From Xanthomonas sp. XNM01 (GTDB lineage: Bacteria; Pseudomonadota; Gammaproteobacteria; Xanthomonadales; Xanthomonadaceae), in the NCBI RefSeq assembly GCF_014851915.1, contig NZ_JACVAP010000004.1, positions 62,001 to 126,000 of the forward strand: DNA of 64,000 nt. The letters are read 5' to 3'. A model generated the notes under the pieces. It was not told the DNA's origin. It did no database searches and worked only from the letters and a program-made list of their open reading frames with translations. Of this stretch, positions 43,350 through 52,465 are shown one piece after another (the first letter of the stretch is position 1; each line of letters starts with the position of its first letter). A program made the position numbers and the translations under genes.

Positions 43350-45071
43350 TCAGTGGCGCGCGGCCACCTTGGCCTGCAGCAGCATCCGCAGCTCGTACTT
43401 GTCGGTTTCGTCCAGGCCCTGGCTGCGCGACTTCTGCTGCAGTTCGTCGATGCGCTGGCTCAGCGCCTGGCGCTCGAGCTGGACCACGGCGTCGTGCAGC
43501 TCGACCGCCCAGCTGGCCTCGTCGCCGGGCAGCACCTGGGTGGCCAGCTTGCGCAGCGCGTCGGCCTGCTCGTGTTCGGCGAAGTGCTCGAGCAGGCTGC
43601 CGGTGCGCATGTCCGGGCGCTGGACGATCAATTCCAGCATCTGCAGCAGCAGCGGCACGCCGGGCTGGCGCAGATCGGCGAAGCGGTAGGGCTGCTCCAC
43701 GCCCAGCGCAAGCGGGGGATGTTGCAGCAGCAGCGCGATCGCGCTGCGCACCAGGCTGCGCTTCTGTACCGGGGCGACGCCGCGTCGGGCTGGCGGCGGG
43801 GCGGTGGCCGCCGCCGCGGCGCCGACGCCGGTCATCCGCTGCAGCTCCTGCCGCATCAGGTCGGCGAAGGCGCCATCGGGAATCTGCGCCAGCATCGGGC
43901 GCGCGCGTTCGGCCAGGCGGGCGCGCCCGTCCAGCGTGCCCAGGTTGATCTCGCGGCCGATCTCGTCGAAGAAGAACTGCGACAGCGGCAACGCCTGCGC
44001 CAGCCGCGCGTCGAAGCCGGCGGCGCCTTCCTTGCGCACGATGGTGTCCGGGTCCTCGCCGTCGGGCAGGAACAGGAACATCGCCTGGCGGCCGTCCTTC
44101 ATCCGCGGCAGCACCGACTCGACCGCGCGCCACGCGGCACGACGGCCGGCGGCGTCGCCGTCGAAGCAGAAGTACACATCGGCCGCGTTGCGGAACAGCA
44201 GCTCGGCATGGTCGCCGGTGGTGGCGGTGCCGAGCGTGGCCACGGCCTGGGTGACGCCGTACTGGAACAGCGCGACCACGTCCATGTAGCCCTCGACCAC
44301 GATCAGCCGTTCCAGCTTCTGGTTGGCCTGGCGCGCCTGCCACAGGCCGTACAGCTCGCGGCCCTTGTGGAACAGCGGCGTCTCGGGCGAGTTCAGGTAC
44401 TTGGGGCCGTCGTCGCCGCCGAGCACGCGTCCGCCGAAGGCGATCACCCGGCCGCGGCGGTCGTGGATCGGGAACATCACCCGGTCGCGGAACTTGTCGT
44501 AGACGTGGCCGCGGTCGTTCTTCGACAGCATGCCGGTGCGCTCGAGCAGCTTGAGCCGGCGCTCGTCGCTGCCGAGGGTGTCCTTCAGCGTCGAATAGCC
44601 TTCGGGCGCATAGCCGATGCCGAAGCGGGCGCGGTTCTCGGCATCCACGCCGCGTCCGTCCAGGTAGGCCAGCGCGCGCGGACTGTCGGCCAGCGCGCGC
44701 TGGAACAGCTTGGCCGCCGCCTCCAGCGCCGCGTACTGGTCGCGCAGGTCGCTGTCCTGGTTGTTCTGTCTGGTCTCGCGCGGGACCTCGATGCCGGCGC
44801 GCTTGGCCAGTTCCTCGATCGCGTCGAGGAACTCGAGGCGGTCGTAGTTCATCAGGAAGCTGATCGCGGTGCCGTGCGCGCCGCAGCCGAAGCAGTGGTA
44901 GAACTGCTTGGTCGGCGAGACGTAGAACGAGGGCGTGCGCTCGTCGTGGAACGGGCACGGCGCGGTGTACTCGCGGCCCTTGCGCTTGAGCGGGACCCGC
45001 GCGCTGATCACCTCGACGATGTCGCTGCGCGCGATCAGGTCGTCGATGAACGCGTCGGACAGTCGGGCCAT
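43350..45071 (-). CDS. dnaG: DNA primase
   Basis: A 573-aa primase that makes RNA primers for replication. The N-terminal zinc-binding domain has C39, H42, C60 and C63 (APCPFHDE, YHCFGC). The TOPRIM catalytic core contains VVEGYMDVVALFQ and CFDGDAAGRRA acidic motifs. The C-terminal helicase-interaction domain is present from about 430. The ATG at 45071 is used because the extra upstream codons are not conserved. yqeY and rpsU, its common partners, lie about 5.5 kb away rather than adjacent, so the usual macromolecular-synthesis operon is split. Confidence 0.95.
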   Translation of the reverse strand: MARLSDAFIDDLIARSDIVEVISARVPLKRKGREYTAPCPFHDERTPSFYVSPTKQFYHCFGCGAHGTAISFLMNYDRLEFLDAIEELAKRAGIEVPRETRQNNQDSDLRDQYAALEAAAKLFQRALADSPRALAYLDGRGVDAENRARFGIGYAPEGYSTLKDTLGSDERRLKLLERTGMLSKNDRGHVYDKFRDRVMFPIHDRRGRVIAFGGRVLGGDDGPKYLNSPETPLFHKGRELYGLWQARQANQKLERLIVVEGYMDVVALFQYGVTQAVATLGTATTGDHAELLFRNAADVYFCFDGDAAGRRAAWRAVESVLPRMKDGRQAMFLFLPDGEDPDTIVRKEGAAGFDARLAQALPLSQFFFDEIGREINLGTLDGRARLAERARPMLAQIPDGAFADLMRQELQRMTGVGAAAAATAPPPARRGVAPVQKRSLVRSAIALLLQHPPLALGVEQPYRFADLRQPGVPLLLQMLELIVQRPDMRTGSLLEHFAEHEQADALRKLATQVLPGDEASWAVELHDAVVQLERQALSQRIDELQQKSRSQGLDETDKYELRMLLQAKVAARH

Positions 45072-45162
45072 GCGCGTAGTGTATCCGGCCGCCCCGGCGA
45101 GGTGGCCTGTAGACGCCGGGAGGGTCCGCCGCACCGTCGCGTCCGGCGACGTCCGACGTCGC

Positions 45163-46092
45163 CTAGCGCAGCGGCGCCCCGGAATCCGGTGGCGGCGCCT
45201 GCGGCCGGCCCTGGTCGTCCAGCCCGGCCGCCTCCAGCCTGCGGTGGGAGTGCATGCGCTCGTCGATCACCGCGGTGATCAGGGCGCCGACGAAGAACAC
45301 CACCGCCGCGTAGTACATCCAGAACAGCAGCAGCACCAGCGCGCCCATCGAGCCGTAGGCGCTGCCCGGGGCGGCCTCGGCCAGGTAGAAGCCGATCAGG
45401 TAACGGCCCAGCGCGAACAGGCCGGCGGTGATCGCGCCGCCCAGCCAGGCCTGGCGCCAGGCCACGCGCCGGTCGGGCAGGTAGTGGTAGAGGAAGGCGA
45501 AGGCCATCGCGTACAGCAGCAGCGTGGTCACGTAGCCGACCGCCGGCAGCAGCGACGGCAGCTGGGCGAACACCACCTGCACCGCGGTGGTGGCGATCAT
45601 CGACACGATCAGCAGGAAGCCCAGGCCCAGCACCACGCCCAGCGAGAACACGCGCTTGCGCAGCCAGGCGCGCAGCCCGCCCAGCTGCTGGCCGCCGGTG
45701 CGGAAGATCAGGTTCAGCGCGCCCTGCAGCTGGGCGAACACCACGGTCGAGCCGACGAACAGCAGCGCGGTGCTCCACAGCCCGGCCAGCGAGCCCACGC
45801 TGGGCTGGTCGGTGGCGTTGCGGATCACCGTTTCGGCCACGGTCGCCGCGTTGGCGCCGGCCAGCCCTGAAATCTGCGCGACCAGCGATTCCTGCGCCGG
45901 CGGATACAGCGAGGCGGTCAGCCACAGCAGCAGCACCAGCAGCGGCGCCAGGGACAGCAGCGTGTAGAACGACAGCGACGCCGCCTGGGTCATCAGGTCG
46001 GCCTCGACGAAGCGCTTGACCATCGCGGCCGGCAGGCTCTGTTCGAGGCGTTCGATGTGCCGCTGCAGGCGGCTGCGGGTGGGAACGGACAT
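45163..46092 (-). CDS. YihY/UPF0761-family inner-membrane protein
   Basis: A 309-aa protein with about six membrane helices of the YihY (once called BrkB or ribonuclease BN) family. Typical features are DLMTQAASLSFYTLLSLAPLL near residue 35 and GALVLLLFWMYYAAVVFFVGA near 250. The biochemical function is not established, and the old RNase BN assignment is wrong for the family. The ATG at 46092 is chosen since the 35 residues further upstream are Arg-rich and lie over the next gene's end. Confidence 0.85.
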   Translation of the reverse strand: MSVPTRSRLQRHIERLEQSLPAAMVKRFVEADLMTQAASLSFYTLLSLAPLLVLLLWLTASLYPPAQESLVAQISGLAGANAATVAETVIRNATDQPSVGSLAGLWSTALLFVGSTVVFAQLQGALNLIFRTGGQQLGGLRAWLRKRVFSLGVVLGLGFLLIVSMIATTAVQVVFAQLPSLLPAVGYVTTLLLYAMAFAFLYHYLPDRRVAWRQAWLGGAITAGLFALGRYLIGFYLAEAAPGSAYGSMGALVLLLFWMYYAAVVFFVGALITAVIDERMHSHRRLEAAGLDDQGRPQAPPPDSGAPLR

Positions 46093-46162
46093 GCGGTGCC
46101 GGGTGGGACGGGACCCCAGCTTCGATCCGCGTCCGTTGATGCGGCGTGAGCGGTGCGCCGGA

Positions 46163-46654
46163 TCAGGCGGGATGCGCGGCCAGCATCCGCAGCGCATCGC
46201 CCTGCACGCGCTGCACCGTCCACTCGTCCATCGGTACCGCGCCGAGGCTGCGGTAGAACGCGATCGACGGCGCGTTCCAGTCCAGCACCGACCATTCGAA
46301 GCGGCCGTAGCCGCGCTCCACGCACAGGCCGGCCAGATGCACCATCAGGCGCTTGCCGATGCCGCGTCCGCGGAAGGCCGGACGCACGAACAGGTCTTCC
46401 AGGTACAGGCCGGGCTTGCCGAGGAAGGTGGAGAAGCTGGCGAAGAACAGGGCGAAGCCGGCCGGCTGGCCATCGGCCTCGGCGATCACCACCTCGATCA
46501 CCGGGCGCGGGCCGAACAGCGCCTTGAACAGGTCTTCCTCGCTGGCCACGGCCTCGTGCGCCAGCCGTTCGTACTCGGCCAGTTCGCCGATCAGCGCGAG
46601 GATCAGCGGCAGGTCGTCACGGCGCGCAGGGCGCAGGGTGATGGCATCGGGCAT
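46163..46654 (-). CDS. GNAT-family N-acetyltransferase (diamine/thialysine type)
   Basis: A 163-aa acetyltransferase. The acetyl-CoA-binding motif is LYLEDLFVRPAFRGRGIGKRLM, with the R-G-R-G-I-G-K pyrophosphate loop, and the late WNAPSIAFYRSLGAVPMDEW segment is characteristic of the spermidine/thialysine acetyltransferase subgroup. The substrate cannot be fixed. It lies about 70 bases upstream of the YihY gene on the same strand. Confidence 0.85.
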   Translation of the reverse strand: MPDAITLRPARRDDLPLILALIGELAEYERLAHEAVASEEDLFKALFGPRPVIEVVIAEADGQPAGFALFFASFSTFLGKPGLYLEDLFVRPAFRGRGIGKRLMVHLAGLCVERGYGRFEWSVLDWNAPSIAFYRSLGAVPMDEWTVQRVQGDALRMLAAHPA

Positions 46655-46726
46655 GGCATTGGCTCGCGGCGGAAGGGGAGCACGCAGTGTGCGGTGTCGC
46701 CGCCGGCAATGCAGCCGGCGTGCGGC

Positions 46727-47860
46727 TCAGCGCTGCGCCAGGTCCGTGCGCATGCCGCCGAGCGCGCGGCCCAGCGCCTGGAACGCCTGCTCGGCTGCGG
46801 CCAGCTCGCCGAAGTCCTCGGCGCAGGCGACCACGATCGTGGCGCCATCGCGGCCCAGCGCGGGATCGAGGATGCCGACGTTGCAGGCGCGCTGCTGCTG
46901 GGTACCCGTCTTCTGCGCGAACGGGGTGCCGGCCGGCAGGCCTGCCTGGATCCGCCTGCCGCCGGTGCTGATCGCCTGCATGTGCCGGTACAGCAGCGCG
47001 CGGCTGTCGTCCTGCAGCAGTTCGCCGGCTGCCAGGCGCTCGAGCATGCGCGCGAAGGCCGGCAGCGTCGCCGCGTTGCGTCCGCTGGCGTAGTAGTCGT
47101 CGAACACGTCCTGCAGCGTGTCGGCCTTCAGTTCGCTGCGCGGTACGTCGAGCGCATCGGCCAGCGCCTGCAGCCGCGCCTCGCCGGCCTCGGCATCGCG
47201 CAGCGCCACGATCTGCTGCGGGGCGAGATCGGCCACGCCCGGATGCAGCGCGCCGTAGGCGTCGTAGCGCACCTGCTGGATCGTGGTGACCGGGCCGAAG
47301 CCGTCGCCGGCCCATGCGCCGATGCGCGCGTTGAGGTGGTCTTCGCCCAGCCGGCGGATCAGCATGTCCGTGGCGGTGCTGTCGCTGTCGCGCAGCGATT
47401 TCTCCAGCAGCGTGCCGACGGAAAAGCGCTCGCCGGGCGTGTGCTGCAGCATGTCGCCGGCGCCGTCGACCATGTCCTCGGCGCGCAGCACGAGTTCCTC
47501 GTCCAGGGTCAGGCGGCCGGCATCGACTTCCTCCAGCACGGCGATCGCGACCGGCACCTTGATCGTCGAGGACAGGTACCACGCGCGGCCTTCGCCGCCG
47601 TCGAAGCTGCCGGCCTGGGGGCCGAAGCGGGACACGTGCACGCCGAAGCGGCCGGGCATCGCCGCATCGATGCGCACCACTTCGTCGCCGAGCGCCACCG
47701 CCCACGCCGGCGGCTCGCCGACATCGGGTGAGGCGTCCGGTGCGCTCTGCTGCTGCGCCTGCCGTTCGACCGGCGAGGGCGGTTCCTGACGGCAGGCGCC
47801 CAGCAGCAGGACGGACAGGCAGGCTGCCAGCGGCAGCAGGCGCGGAAGGTTCATCGTCAT
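46727..47860 (-). CDS. Lipoprotein serine hydrolase of the class A beta-lactamase fold
   Basis: A 377-aa protein with a lipoprotein signal (LLLGAC, Cys 23). The beta-lactamase/transpeptidase motifs are present: S98-T-I-K101 in SSTIKVP, S159-D160-S161 where SDN is usual, and KTGTQ near residue 320. The Asn-to-Ser change in the second motif and no clear Glu166-type residue make strong beta-lactamase activity uncertain; a peptidoglycan-directed role is possible. It overlaps the upstream paralogue by 4 bases (ATGA) and is coupled to it. Confidence 0.78.
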   Translation of the reverse strand: MTMNLPRLLPLAACLSVLLLGACRQEPPSPVERQAQQQSAPDASPDVGEPPAWAVALGDEVVRIDAAMPGRFGVHVSRFGPQAGSFDGGEGRAWYLSSTIKVPVAIAVLEEVDAGRLTLDEELVLRAEDMVDGAGDMLQHTPGERFSVGTLLEKSLRDSDSTATDMLIRRLGEDHLNARIGAWAGDGFGPVTTIQQVRYDAYGALHPGVADLAPQQIVALRDAEAGEARLQALADALDVPRSELKADTLQDVFDDYYASGRNAATLPAFARMLERLAAGELLQDDSRALLYRHMQAISTGGRRIQAGLPAGTPFAQKTGTQQQRACNVGILDPALGRDGATIVVACAEDFGELAAAEQAFQALGRALGGMRTDLAQR

Positions 47861-49005
47861 GGCGGCGCTCGCGGGTCGGAGACGGTCGGAACCGGCGGGG
47901 CATCCACGAATACCCCGGATGCGGTGACGGCTGCGCCAACAGCGCGCAGCGCACGTTCGCCCGCGGCGGTGCCGCTGCCACGCGCGCAGGCGGCGATCAC
48001 CACGTGCGCGGGCTGCGCGCGCTGGCCGGGCGTCGCCGGCAGCTGGACGATGCCCAGATCGCAGGTGCGGTGGTACTGGGTGCCGGTCTTGTGCGCGAAC
48101 CGCGTGCCGGCCGGCAGCCCCGCGCGGATGCGGCGGCGGCCGGTCTGCACGCGCTCCATCGTGTCCAGCAGCCACGCGGTCGTCTGCGGCCGCAATGCCT
48201 TGCCTTCCACCAGCGTCGCCAGCATGCGCCCGTAGTCGACCAGCGTCGCGCTGTTGACGTGGGTCGCGTAGTAGGCCTCGAACGCGTCGCCCAGGTCGGT
48301 CTGCGCGAATGCATCCGGGGTGACGGCGAGCAGCTCGGCCAGCCGGCTCACCCGCGCCGGTCCGGCCGGGCTGCGCTGCAGCGCGAGCAGGTCGCGCGAG
48401 CGCAGCGCGGAGGCGCCTGGATGGAACTGCCCGTAGGCCAGGCGCCGCACGTCGGCGAGCGTGGTGATCTGGACGCATGCGTCGATCAGGTGCGCGGCCA
48501 CCTCGTTGACCTGCTCCAGGCCGACTGTGCGGATCAGCACGTCGGTGGCCGTGTTGTCGCTGTGGATGATCATCTGCTCGAGCAGGTACGACACGCGCAG
48601 CCGGCTGCCGGGACCGAACGCGTTGGTGCCGCCGGCGCCGTCGACGAAATCGTCCTCCAGCAGGGACAGCCGGGTGTCCAGCGTCAGTCCGCCGCGATCG
48701 ATTTCGCGCAGGACCGCGATCGCCACCGGCACCTTCACCCCGGAGGCGAGGTACCACGGCTCCTCGGCCTGGTATGAGTAGGACTCGCCGCGCTCCAGGT
48801 GCAGCACATAGACGCCGATGTCGCCGGGATGGCGCGCATCGGCCGCGCGCAGGCGCTGCTCCAGCGTCACGGTCCAGGCCGGCACGGGCAGCGCGCTGGC
48901 GGGCGGGGGAGCGGGAAGCGGCTGTGCCGCGGCGATACCGGCTGCGGCCAGCGCTGCGATACAGGTGGCCATGCGCGATCGCAGGCGAACGCACCGCCGC
49001 CGCAT
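47857..49005 (-). CDS. Secreted serine hydrolase of the class A beta-lactamase fold
   Basis: A 382-aa protein with a Sec signal (cleavage near AGIAAAQ). Motifs: S88-G-V-K91 (ASGVKVP), a complete S149-D150-N151 and K306-T-G308 (HKTGTQ). It is a diverged paralogue of the following gene, sharing VPVAIAVL, GRRRI-AGLPAGT and KTGTQ blocks. Both lie behind a membrane acyltransferase gene whose TGA overlaps this ATG (TGATG). ATG 48972 is a possible later start giving a tidier signal. Activity on beta-lactams versus cell-wall peptides is undetermined. Confidence 0.78.
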   Translation of the reverse strand: MRRRCVRLRSRMATCIAALAAAGIAAAQPLPAPPPASALPVPAWTVTLEQRLRAADARHPGDIGVYVLHLERGESYSYQAEEPWYLASGVKVPVAIAVLREIDRGGLTLDTRLSLLEDDFVDGAGGTNAFGPGSRLRVSYLLEQMIIHSDNTATDVLIRTVGLEQVNEVAAHLIDACVQITTLADVRRLAYGQFHPGASALRSRDLLALQRSPAGPARVSRLAELLAVTPDAFAQTDLGDAFEAYYATHVNSATLVDYGRMLATLVEGKALRPQTTAWLLDTMERVQTGRRRIRAGLPAGTRFAHKTGTQYHRTCDLGIVQLPATPGQRAQPAHVVIAACARGSGTAAGERALRAVGAAVTASGVFVDAPPVPTVSDPRAPP

Positions 49006-50171
49006 CAGCGCGCTCCGTCGCGCTGTCGTGTGCTGGCGAGCGCGCGCTTGCCGGACTGCCACAGCCAGATCCACAGCGCGGTGACCAGGATCAGGCCGAT
49101 GCCGGTCAGCAGCGCCTGCTGATAGGGCACCGCCTGGTACCAGCCCAGCGTGGTCCGCAGCAGCAGGAAGATCACCGAGATATGCACGATGAAGGCCATC
49201 AGCGCATCGCTGCCGACCGTGGTCACCGGCTGCAGGCAGCGTGCCAGCAGGTTGCCGCCGGCGATCGCCAGGGCGAGCAGCAGCAGCGCGCCGCCGACGC
49301 TGAACAGCGAGAACAGCAGGCCGGGCGGATGCTTGCCATCGTTGCCGCCGATCGCCACCAGCGTCGCGTGCAGGTCGTCGCCGGCACCCAGGACGAAGCC
49401 GCCCAGCAGGACCAGGCCGGCCAACGCAATGCCGCCGGCCAGCGCCATGCGCGCGGCGGTCGCGCCGTGGTGGCGCAGCAGCAGCCCACCCAGCAGCAGC
49501 CCGATCAGCACCAGCGGCAGCCGCGAGAGCTGGCCCCAGGTGTAGTAGTCCGGATGCTCGACCAGCAGCGCCTGCAGCTGCGGCACGCCGCCGAATCCGG
49601 TCTGCTGCGGCAGCCACCACGCCAGCCAGATCACCGGCAGCGGACTGAGCCAGCGCAGCCATGCGGGCGTCCTGGCCCACAGCGGCAGCAGCCACGGAAT
49701 CCACAGCAGGGCGATGGCGTAGAAACCGAGGATCTCCACGAACGACGGGAAATCGCGGTACAGCAGCGTGTCGACGATCTCGTCGCGGCTGCGGTCCCAC
49801 AGCTCCACTACGGTCAGCGCCTTGTACCAGAACAGCACCAGCAGGCCGCGCCAGAGCAGGGCGTTGCGCCGCCGCGGCCAGTCCTCCTGTCCGGTCCTGG
49901 GCACGAAGGCCACCGCCAGCGCCACGCCGAACACGATGAAGAACAGCGAGGAGGAGAACTTGGTCGCCGCATGCACCGGTACCTGGCCCCAGTCCGGGAA
50001 CGCGGAGTAGGGCATCAGGCCGTTGGTGGCGTGCGAGACGATCATCAGGCACACCGCCAGGCCGCGTGCGAAGTCGATCGCCGCGATCCGGCGCTGGCTG
50101 GCCACGCGGGGTGCCGCGATGGCGCTGGCCGATGCCGTCCGCTCCGTGGCGACGCTTGCCGGCGCGCTCAT
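49005..50171 (-). CDS. Membrane acyltransferase, HGSNAT/DUF1624-like
   Basis: A 388-aa protein with about ten membrane helices. The segment RIAAIDFARGLAVCLMIVSHATNG, with a helix-embedded His, matches the catalytic start of heparan-alpha-glucosaminide acetyltransferase-type (DUF1624) proteins and is also close to acyltransferase-3 enzymes. These transfer acetyl groups across the membrane to sugars. It heads a coupled trio with two beta-lactamase-fold hydrolases, so a role in modifying periplasmic or cell-wall glycans is plausible. Confidence 0.7.
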   Translation of the reverse strand: MSAPASVATERTASASAIAAPRVASQRRIAAIDFARGLAVCLMIVSHATNGLMPYSAFPDWGQVPVHAATKFSSSLFFIVFGVALAVAFVPRTGQEDWPRRRNALLWRGLLVLFWYKALTVVELWDRSRDEIVDTLLYRDFPSFVEILGFYAIALLWIPWLLPLWARTPAWLRWLSPLPVIWLAWWLPQQTGFGGVPQLQALLVEHPDYYTWGQLSRLPLVLIGLLLGGLLLRHHGATAARMALAGGIALAGLVLLGGFVLGAGDDLHATLVAIGGNDGKHPPGLLFSLFSVGGALLLLALAIAGGNLLARCLQPVTTVGSDALMAFIVHISVIFLLLRTTLGWYQAVPYQQALLTGIGLILVTALWIWLWQSGKRALASTRQRDGAR

Positions 50172-50484
50172 CGGGCGACCGCCGTCGCCGCCTGCGGCCC
50201 TGCCGTCGCGGCGGTCAGGGGAGCCGCGAGCGCAGACGGTGCCGGGGCAGGATCACCACAGCCGTTCCGCCATGCATCGGCGTCGGCGGGCATGGCGGAG
50301 ACGCCGCGGCGTCGGAAGGAGGGCATGGCGGCCATGTCGTCGCGTCCGGTGCAGGAGCGGCCCATTCCAGCAGCGCCGCCGTGACGGCAGGGTCAGGCGC
50401 GGTGATGGCGCCTGGCCTGGAGCGGGCGCCCATGCGAAGACGCCCGGCGCGTGGCCGGGCGTCGTGCTGCAGCGTGCCGCTGGA
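50172..50484. other. 313 bp gap upstream of the acyltransferase operon
   Basis: It holds the yqeY terminator hairpin at its right end and presumably the promoter of the acyltransferase operon at its left. No gene and no clear -35/-10 pair is seen. Confidence 0.4.
50439..50463 (-). terminator. Terminator hairpin after yqeY
   Basis: GACGCCCGG (50439-50447) pairs perfectly with CCGGGCGTC (50455-50463), about 22 bases past the yqeY stop in the minus-strand direction, followed by TTCG. The stem is strong and the T-run is minimal. Confidence 0.55.
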
Positions 50485-50931
50485 TCAGCCGGCGAGGCGC
50501 TGCTTGACCAGGGTCGAGACCAGGCCCATGTCGGCCTGTCCGGCCAGCTGCGGCTTCAGCACGCCCATCAGCTTGCCCATGTCGGCCGGGCCGGCGGCGC
50601 CGGTCTGGGCGATGGCGGCATCGATGACCGCCGCGATCGCGGCCTCGTCCATCTTCGCCGGCAGGTAGCGCTCGATCACCACGATCTCGCCGCGCTCGAC
50701 CTCGGCCAGGTCCTCGCGGCTGGCGGCCTCGTACTGGGTCACCGAGTCCTTGCGCTGCTTGACCATCTTGTCCAGCACGGCCACGACCTGGGCATCGTCC
50801 AGCTCGATGCGCTCGTCGACTTCCTTCTGCTTGATCGCGGCATTGATCAGGCGGATCACGCCGAGACTGTGCTTGTCGCCGGACTTCATGGCGGCCTTCA
50901 TCTCGTCGGTCAGTCGTTGCTTCAGGCTCAT
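50485..50931 (-). CDS. yqeY: GatB/YqeY-domain protein
   Basis: A 148-aa helical protein of the YqeY family, related to the tRNA-binding tail domain of GatB. The start SLKQRLTDEMKAAMKSGDKHSLGVIRLINAAIK and the end DMGKLMGVLKPQLAGQADMGLVSTLVKQRL are highly typical. The precise function is unknown, perhaps tRNA-related. It follows rpsU on the same strand, a common association, but a terminator separates the two. The ATG at 50931 gives the usual length. Confidence 0.92.
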   Translation of the reverse strand: MSLKQRLTDEMKAAMKSGDKHSLGVIRLINAAIKQKEVDERIELDDAQVVAVLDKMVKQRKDSVTQYEAASREDLAEVERGEIVVIERYLPAKMDEAAIAAVIDAAIAQTGAAGPADMGKLMGVLKPQLAGQADMGLVSTLVKQRLAG

Positions 50932-51005
50932 CGTGCACCTCGTTGTGCGGTGGTTCTCAAGGACGGGCGGACGCGGCACCGTCGCGCCGGGCATGCGTGA
51001 AACAC

Positions 51006-51037
51006 AAAAAGCCGGTCACGCGCGAGCGTGCCGGCTT
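51006..51037 (-). terminator. Intrinsic terminator after rpsU
   Basis: On the minus strand AAGCCGGCACGC is followed by TCGC and then GCGTGACCGGCTT (one bulged base), then TTTTTGTG. A GC stem and a T-run make this the clearest intrinsic terminator in the window; it lies about 60 bases after the rpsU stop. Confidence 0.8.
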
Positions 51038-51095
51038 GTTGCGGAGCATCGGACGAAGGCGGCCCGGAGGGGCGCCAACCCCGCTGCTGCGTGAC

Positions 51096-51311
51096 TCAGT
51101 ACAGGCGCTGACGCTTGGTGACGTCGCGCGACATGCGACGCAGCTGGCGCTTCACCGCGGCGGCGGCCTTGCGCTTGCGCTCCTGGGTCGGCTTCTCGTA
51201 GAACTCGCGCTTGCGGGTTTCGGCCAGGACACCGGCCTTCTCGCAGGTGCGCTTGAAGCGACGCAGCGCAAACTCGAAGGGCTCGTTCTCGCGGACTTTG
51301 ACGCTGGGCAT
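51096..51311 (-). CDS. rpsU: 30S ribosomal protein S21
   Basis: A 71-aa basic protein, [20 protein letters not shown] onward, with the [11 protein letters not shown] segment; both length and sequence are characteristic of S21, which helps 16S rRNA pair with mRNA leaders. The ATG at 51311 is fixed by the GGAGATT ribosome site just upstream. It has a strong own promoter and a leader hairpin, and is divergent from tsaD, the classic partner across the rpsU promoter region. Confidence 0.97.
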   Translation of the reverse strand: MPSVKVRENEPFEFALRRFKRTCEKAGVLAETRKREFYEKPTQERKRKAAAAVKRQLRRMSRDVTKRQRLY

Positions 51312-51332
51312 GGAATCTCCGGACACAAAATA

Positions 51333-51349
51333 ACCGGGACCGACCCGGT
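51333..51349 (-). promoter_or_regulatory. rpsU leader hairpin (attenuator-like)
   Basis: In the minus-strand leader ACCGGG (51344-51349) pairs with CCCGGT (51333-51338) around TCGGT and is followed by TATTTTG. The hairpin-plus-T form about 10 to 15 bases after the predicted transcript start resembles an early terminator and may tune S21 output. Confidence 0.45.
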
Positions 51350-51358
51350 GAGCCGCGC

Positions 51359-51387
51359 ATCATAGCCCTGCCTTCCGGGCAATGCAA
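51359..51387 (-). promoter_or_regulatory. Sigma-70-type promoter of rpsU
   Basis: TTGCAT (51382-51387) is followed after exactly 17 bases by TATGAT (51359-51364) on the minus strand, about 48 bases before the rpsU ATG. This is a very good match and fits the high expression expected of a ribosomal protein. Confidence 0.75.
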
Positions 51388-51439
51388 GCGCGATGTCGCG
51401 GTCTGGCATCCGGCGGCAGGCAGCCCCATCCTTGTCGGC

Positions 51440-52465
51440 ATGAAAGTCCTCGGCATCGAATCCTCCTGCGACGAAACCGGCGTGGCGGTCTACGACACCG
51501 GCCGGTCCGGCGCCGCCGGCCTGCGCGCCCATGCGGTCTACAGCCAGATCGCGCTGCACGCCGAGTACGGCGGCGTGGTGCCGGAACTGGCCAGCCGCGA
51601 CCACGTGCGCAAGCTGCTGCCGCTGATCCGCCAGACCCTGGCCGAGGCCGGCCTGACCGTGGCCGATCTCGATGGCGTGGCCTATACCGCCGGCCCGGGC
51701 CTGGTCGGCGCGCTGCTGGTCGGCGCCGGCACCGCGCGCGCGCTGGCCTGGGCGCTGGACGTGCCGGCGGTGGGCGTGCACCACATGGAAGGCCACCTGC
51801 TGGCGCCGCTGATGGAGGACGACCCGCCGCAGCCGCCGTTCGTCGCGCTGCTGGTCTCCGGCGGGCATACCCAGCTGGTCGCGGTCGAGGCGATCGGCCG
51901 CTACCGGTTGCTGGGCGAGACCCTGGACGATGCCGCCGGCGAGGCCTTCGACAAGACCGCCAAGCTGATGGGGCTGCCGTATCCGGGCGGTCCGCAGCTG
52001 GCCGCGCTGGCTGAACAGGGCACGCCCGGCAGCTACCGCTTCGCACGGCCGATGACCGACCGGCCCGGCCTGGATTTCAGCTTCAGCGGCCTGAAGACCC
52101 AGGTGCTGCTGGCCTGGCAGAAATCCGACCAGGTCGCGCAGACCCGGGCCGACATCGCGCGCGGCTTCGAGGATGCGGTGGTCGAGACGCTGGCGATCAA
52201 GTGCCAGCGCGCGCTGGACACGGCCGGCAGCGACACCCTGGTGGTCGCCGGCGGCGTGGGCGCCAACAAGCGCCTGCGGGCGCAGCTGCAGCAGATGTGC
52301 GCGAAGCGTGGCGGGCGCGCGTGTTTCCCGCGGCCGTCACTGTGCACCGACAACGGCGCGATGATCGCGTTCGCCGGTGCGCTGCGGCTTCAGGCCGGCC
52401 AGCACGAGGGCGCGGAAGTGAAGGTCACTCCGCGCTGGGACATGGCGGCGCTGCCGGCGGTGTGA
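51440..52465 (+). CDS. tsaD: tRNA N6-threonylcarbamoyladenosine transferase TsaD
   Basis: A 341-aa ASKHA-fold enzyme that, with TsaB and TsaE, moves the threonylcarbamoyl group onto A37 of ANN-decoding tRNAs. The start [19 protein letters not shown] and the iron-binding H115-M-E-G-H119 motif (HHMEGH) are diagnostic; [10 protein letters not shown] and [12 protein letters not shown] complete the nucleotide site. Divergent from rpsU. Its last 41 bases overlap the convergent glycosyltransferase gene. Confidence 0.96.
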   Translation: MKVLGIESSCDETGVAVYDTGRSGAAGLRAHAVYSQIALHAEYGGVVPELASRDHVRKLLPLIRQTLAEAGLTVADLDGVAYTAGPGLVGALLVGAGTARALAWALDVPAVGVHHMEGHLLAPLMEDDPPQPPFVALLVSGGHTQLVAVEAIGRYRLLGETLDDAAGEAFDKTAKLMGLPYPGGPQLAALAEQGTPGSYRFARPMTDRPGLDFSFSGLKTQVLLAWQKSDQVAQTRADIARGFEDAVVETLAIKCQRALDTAGSDTLVVAGGVGANKRLRAQLQQMCAKRGGRACFPRPSLCTDNGAMIAFAGALRLQAGQHEGAEVKVTPRWDMAALPAV

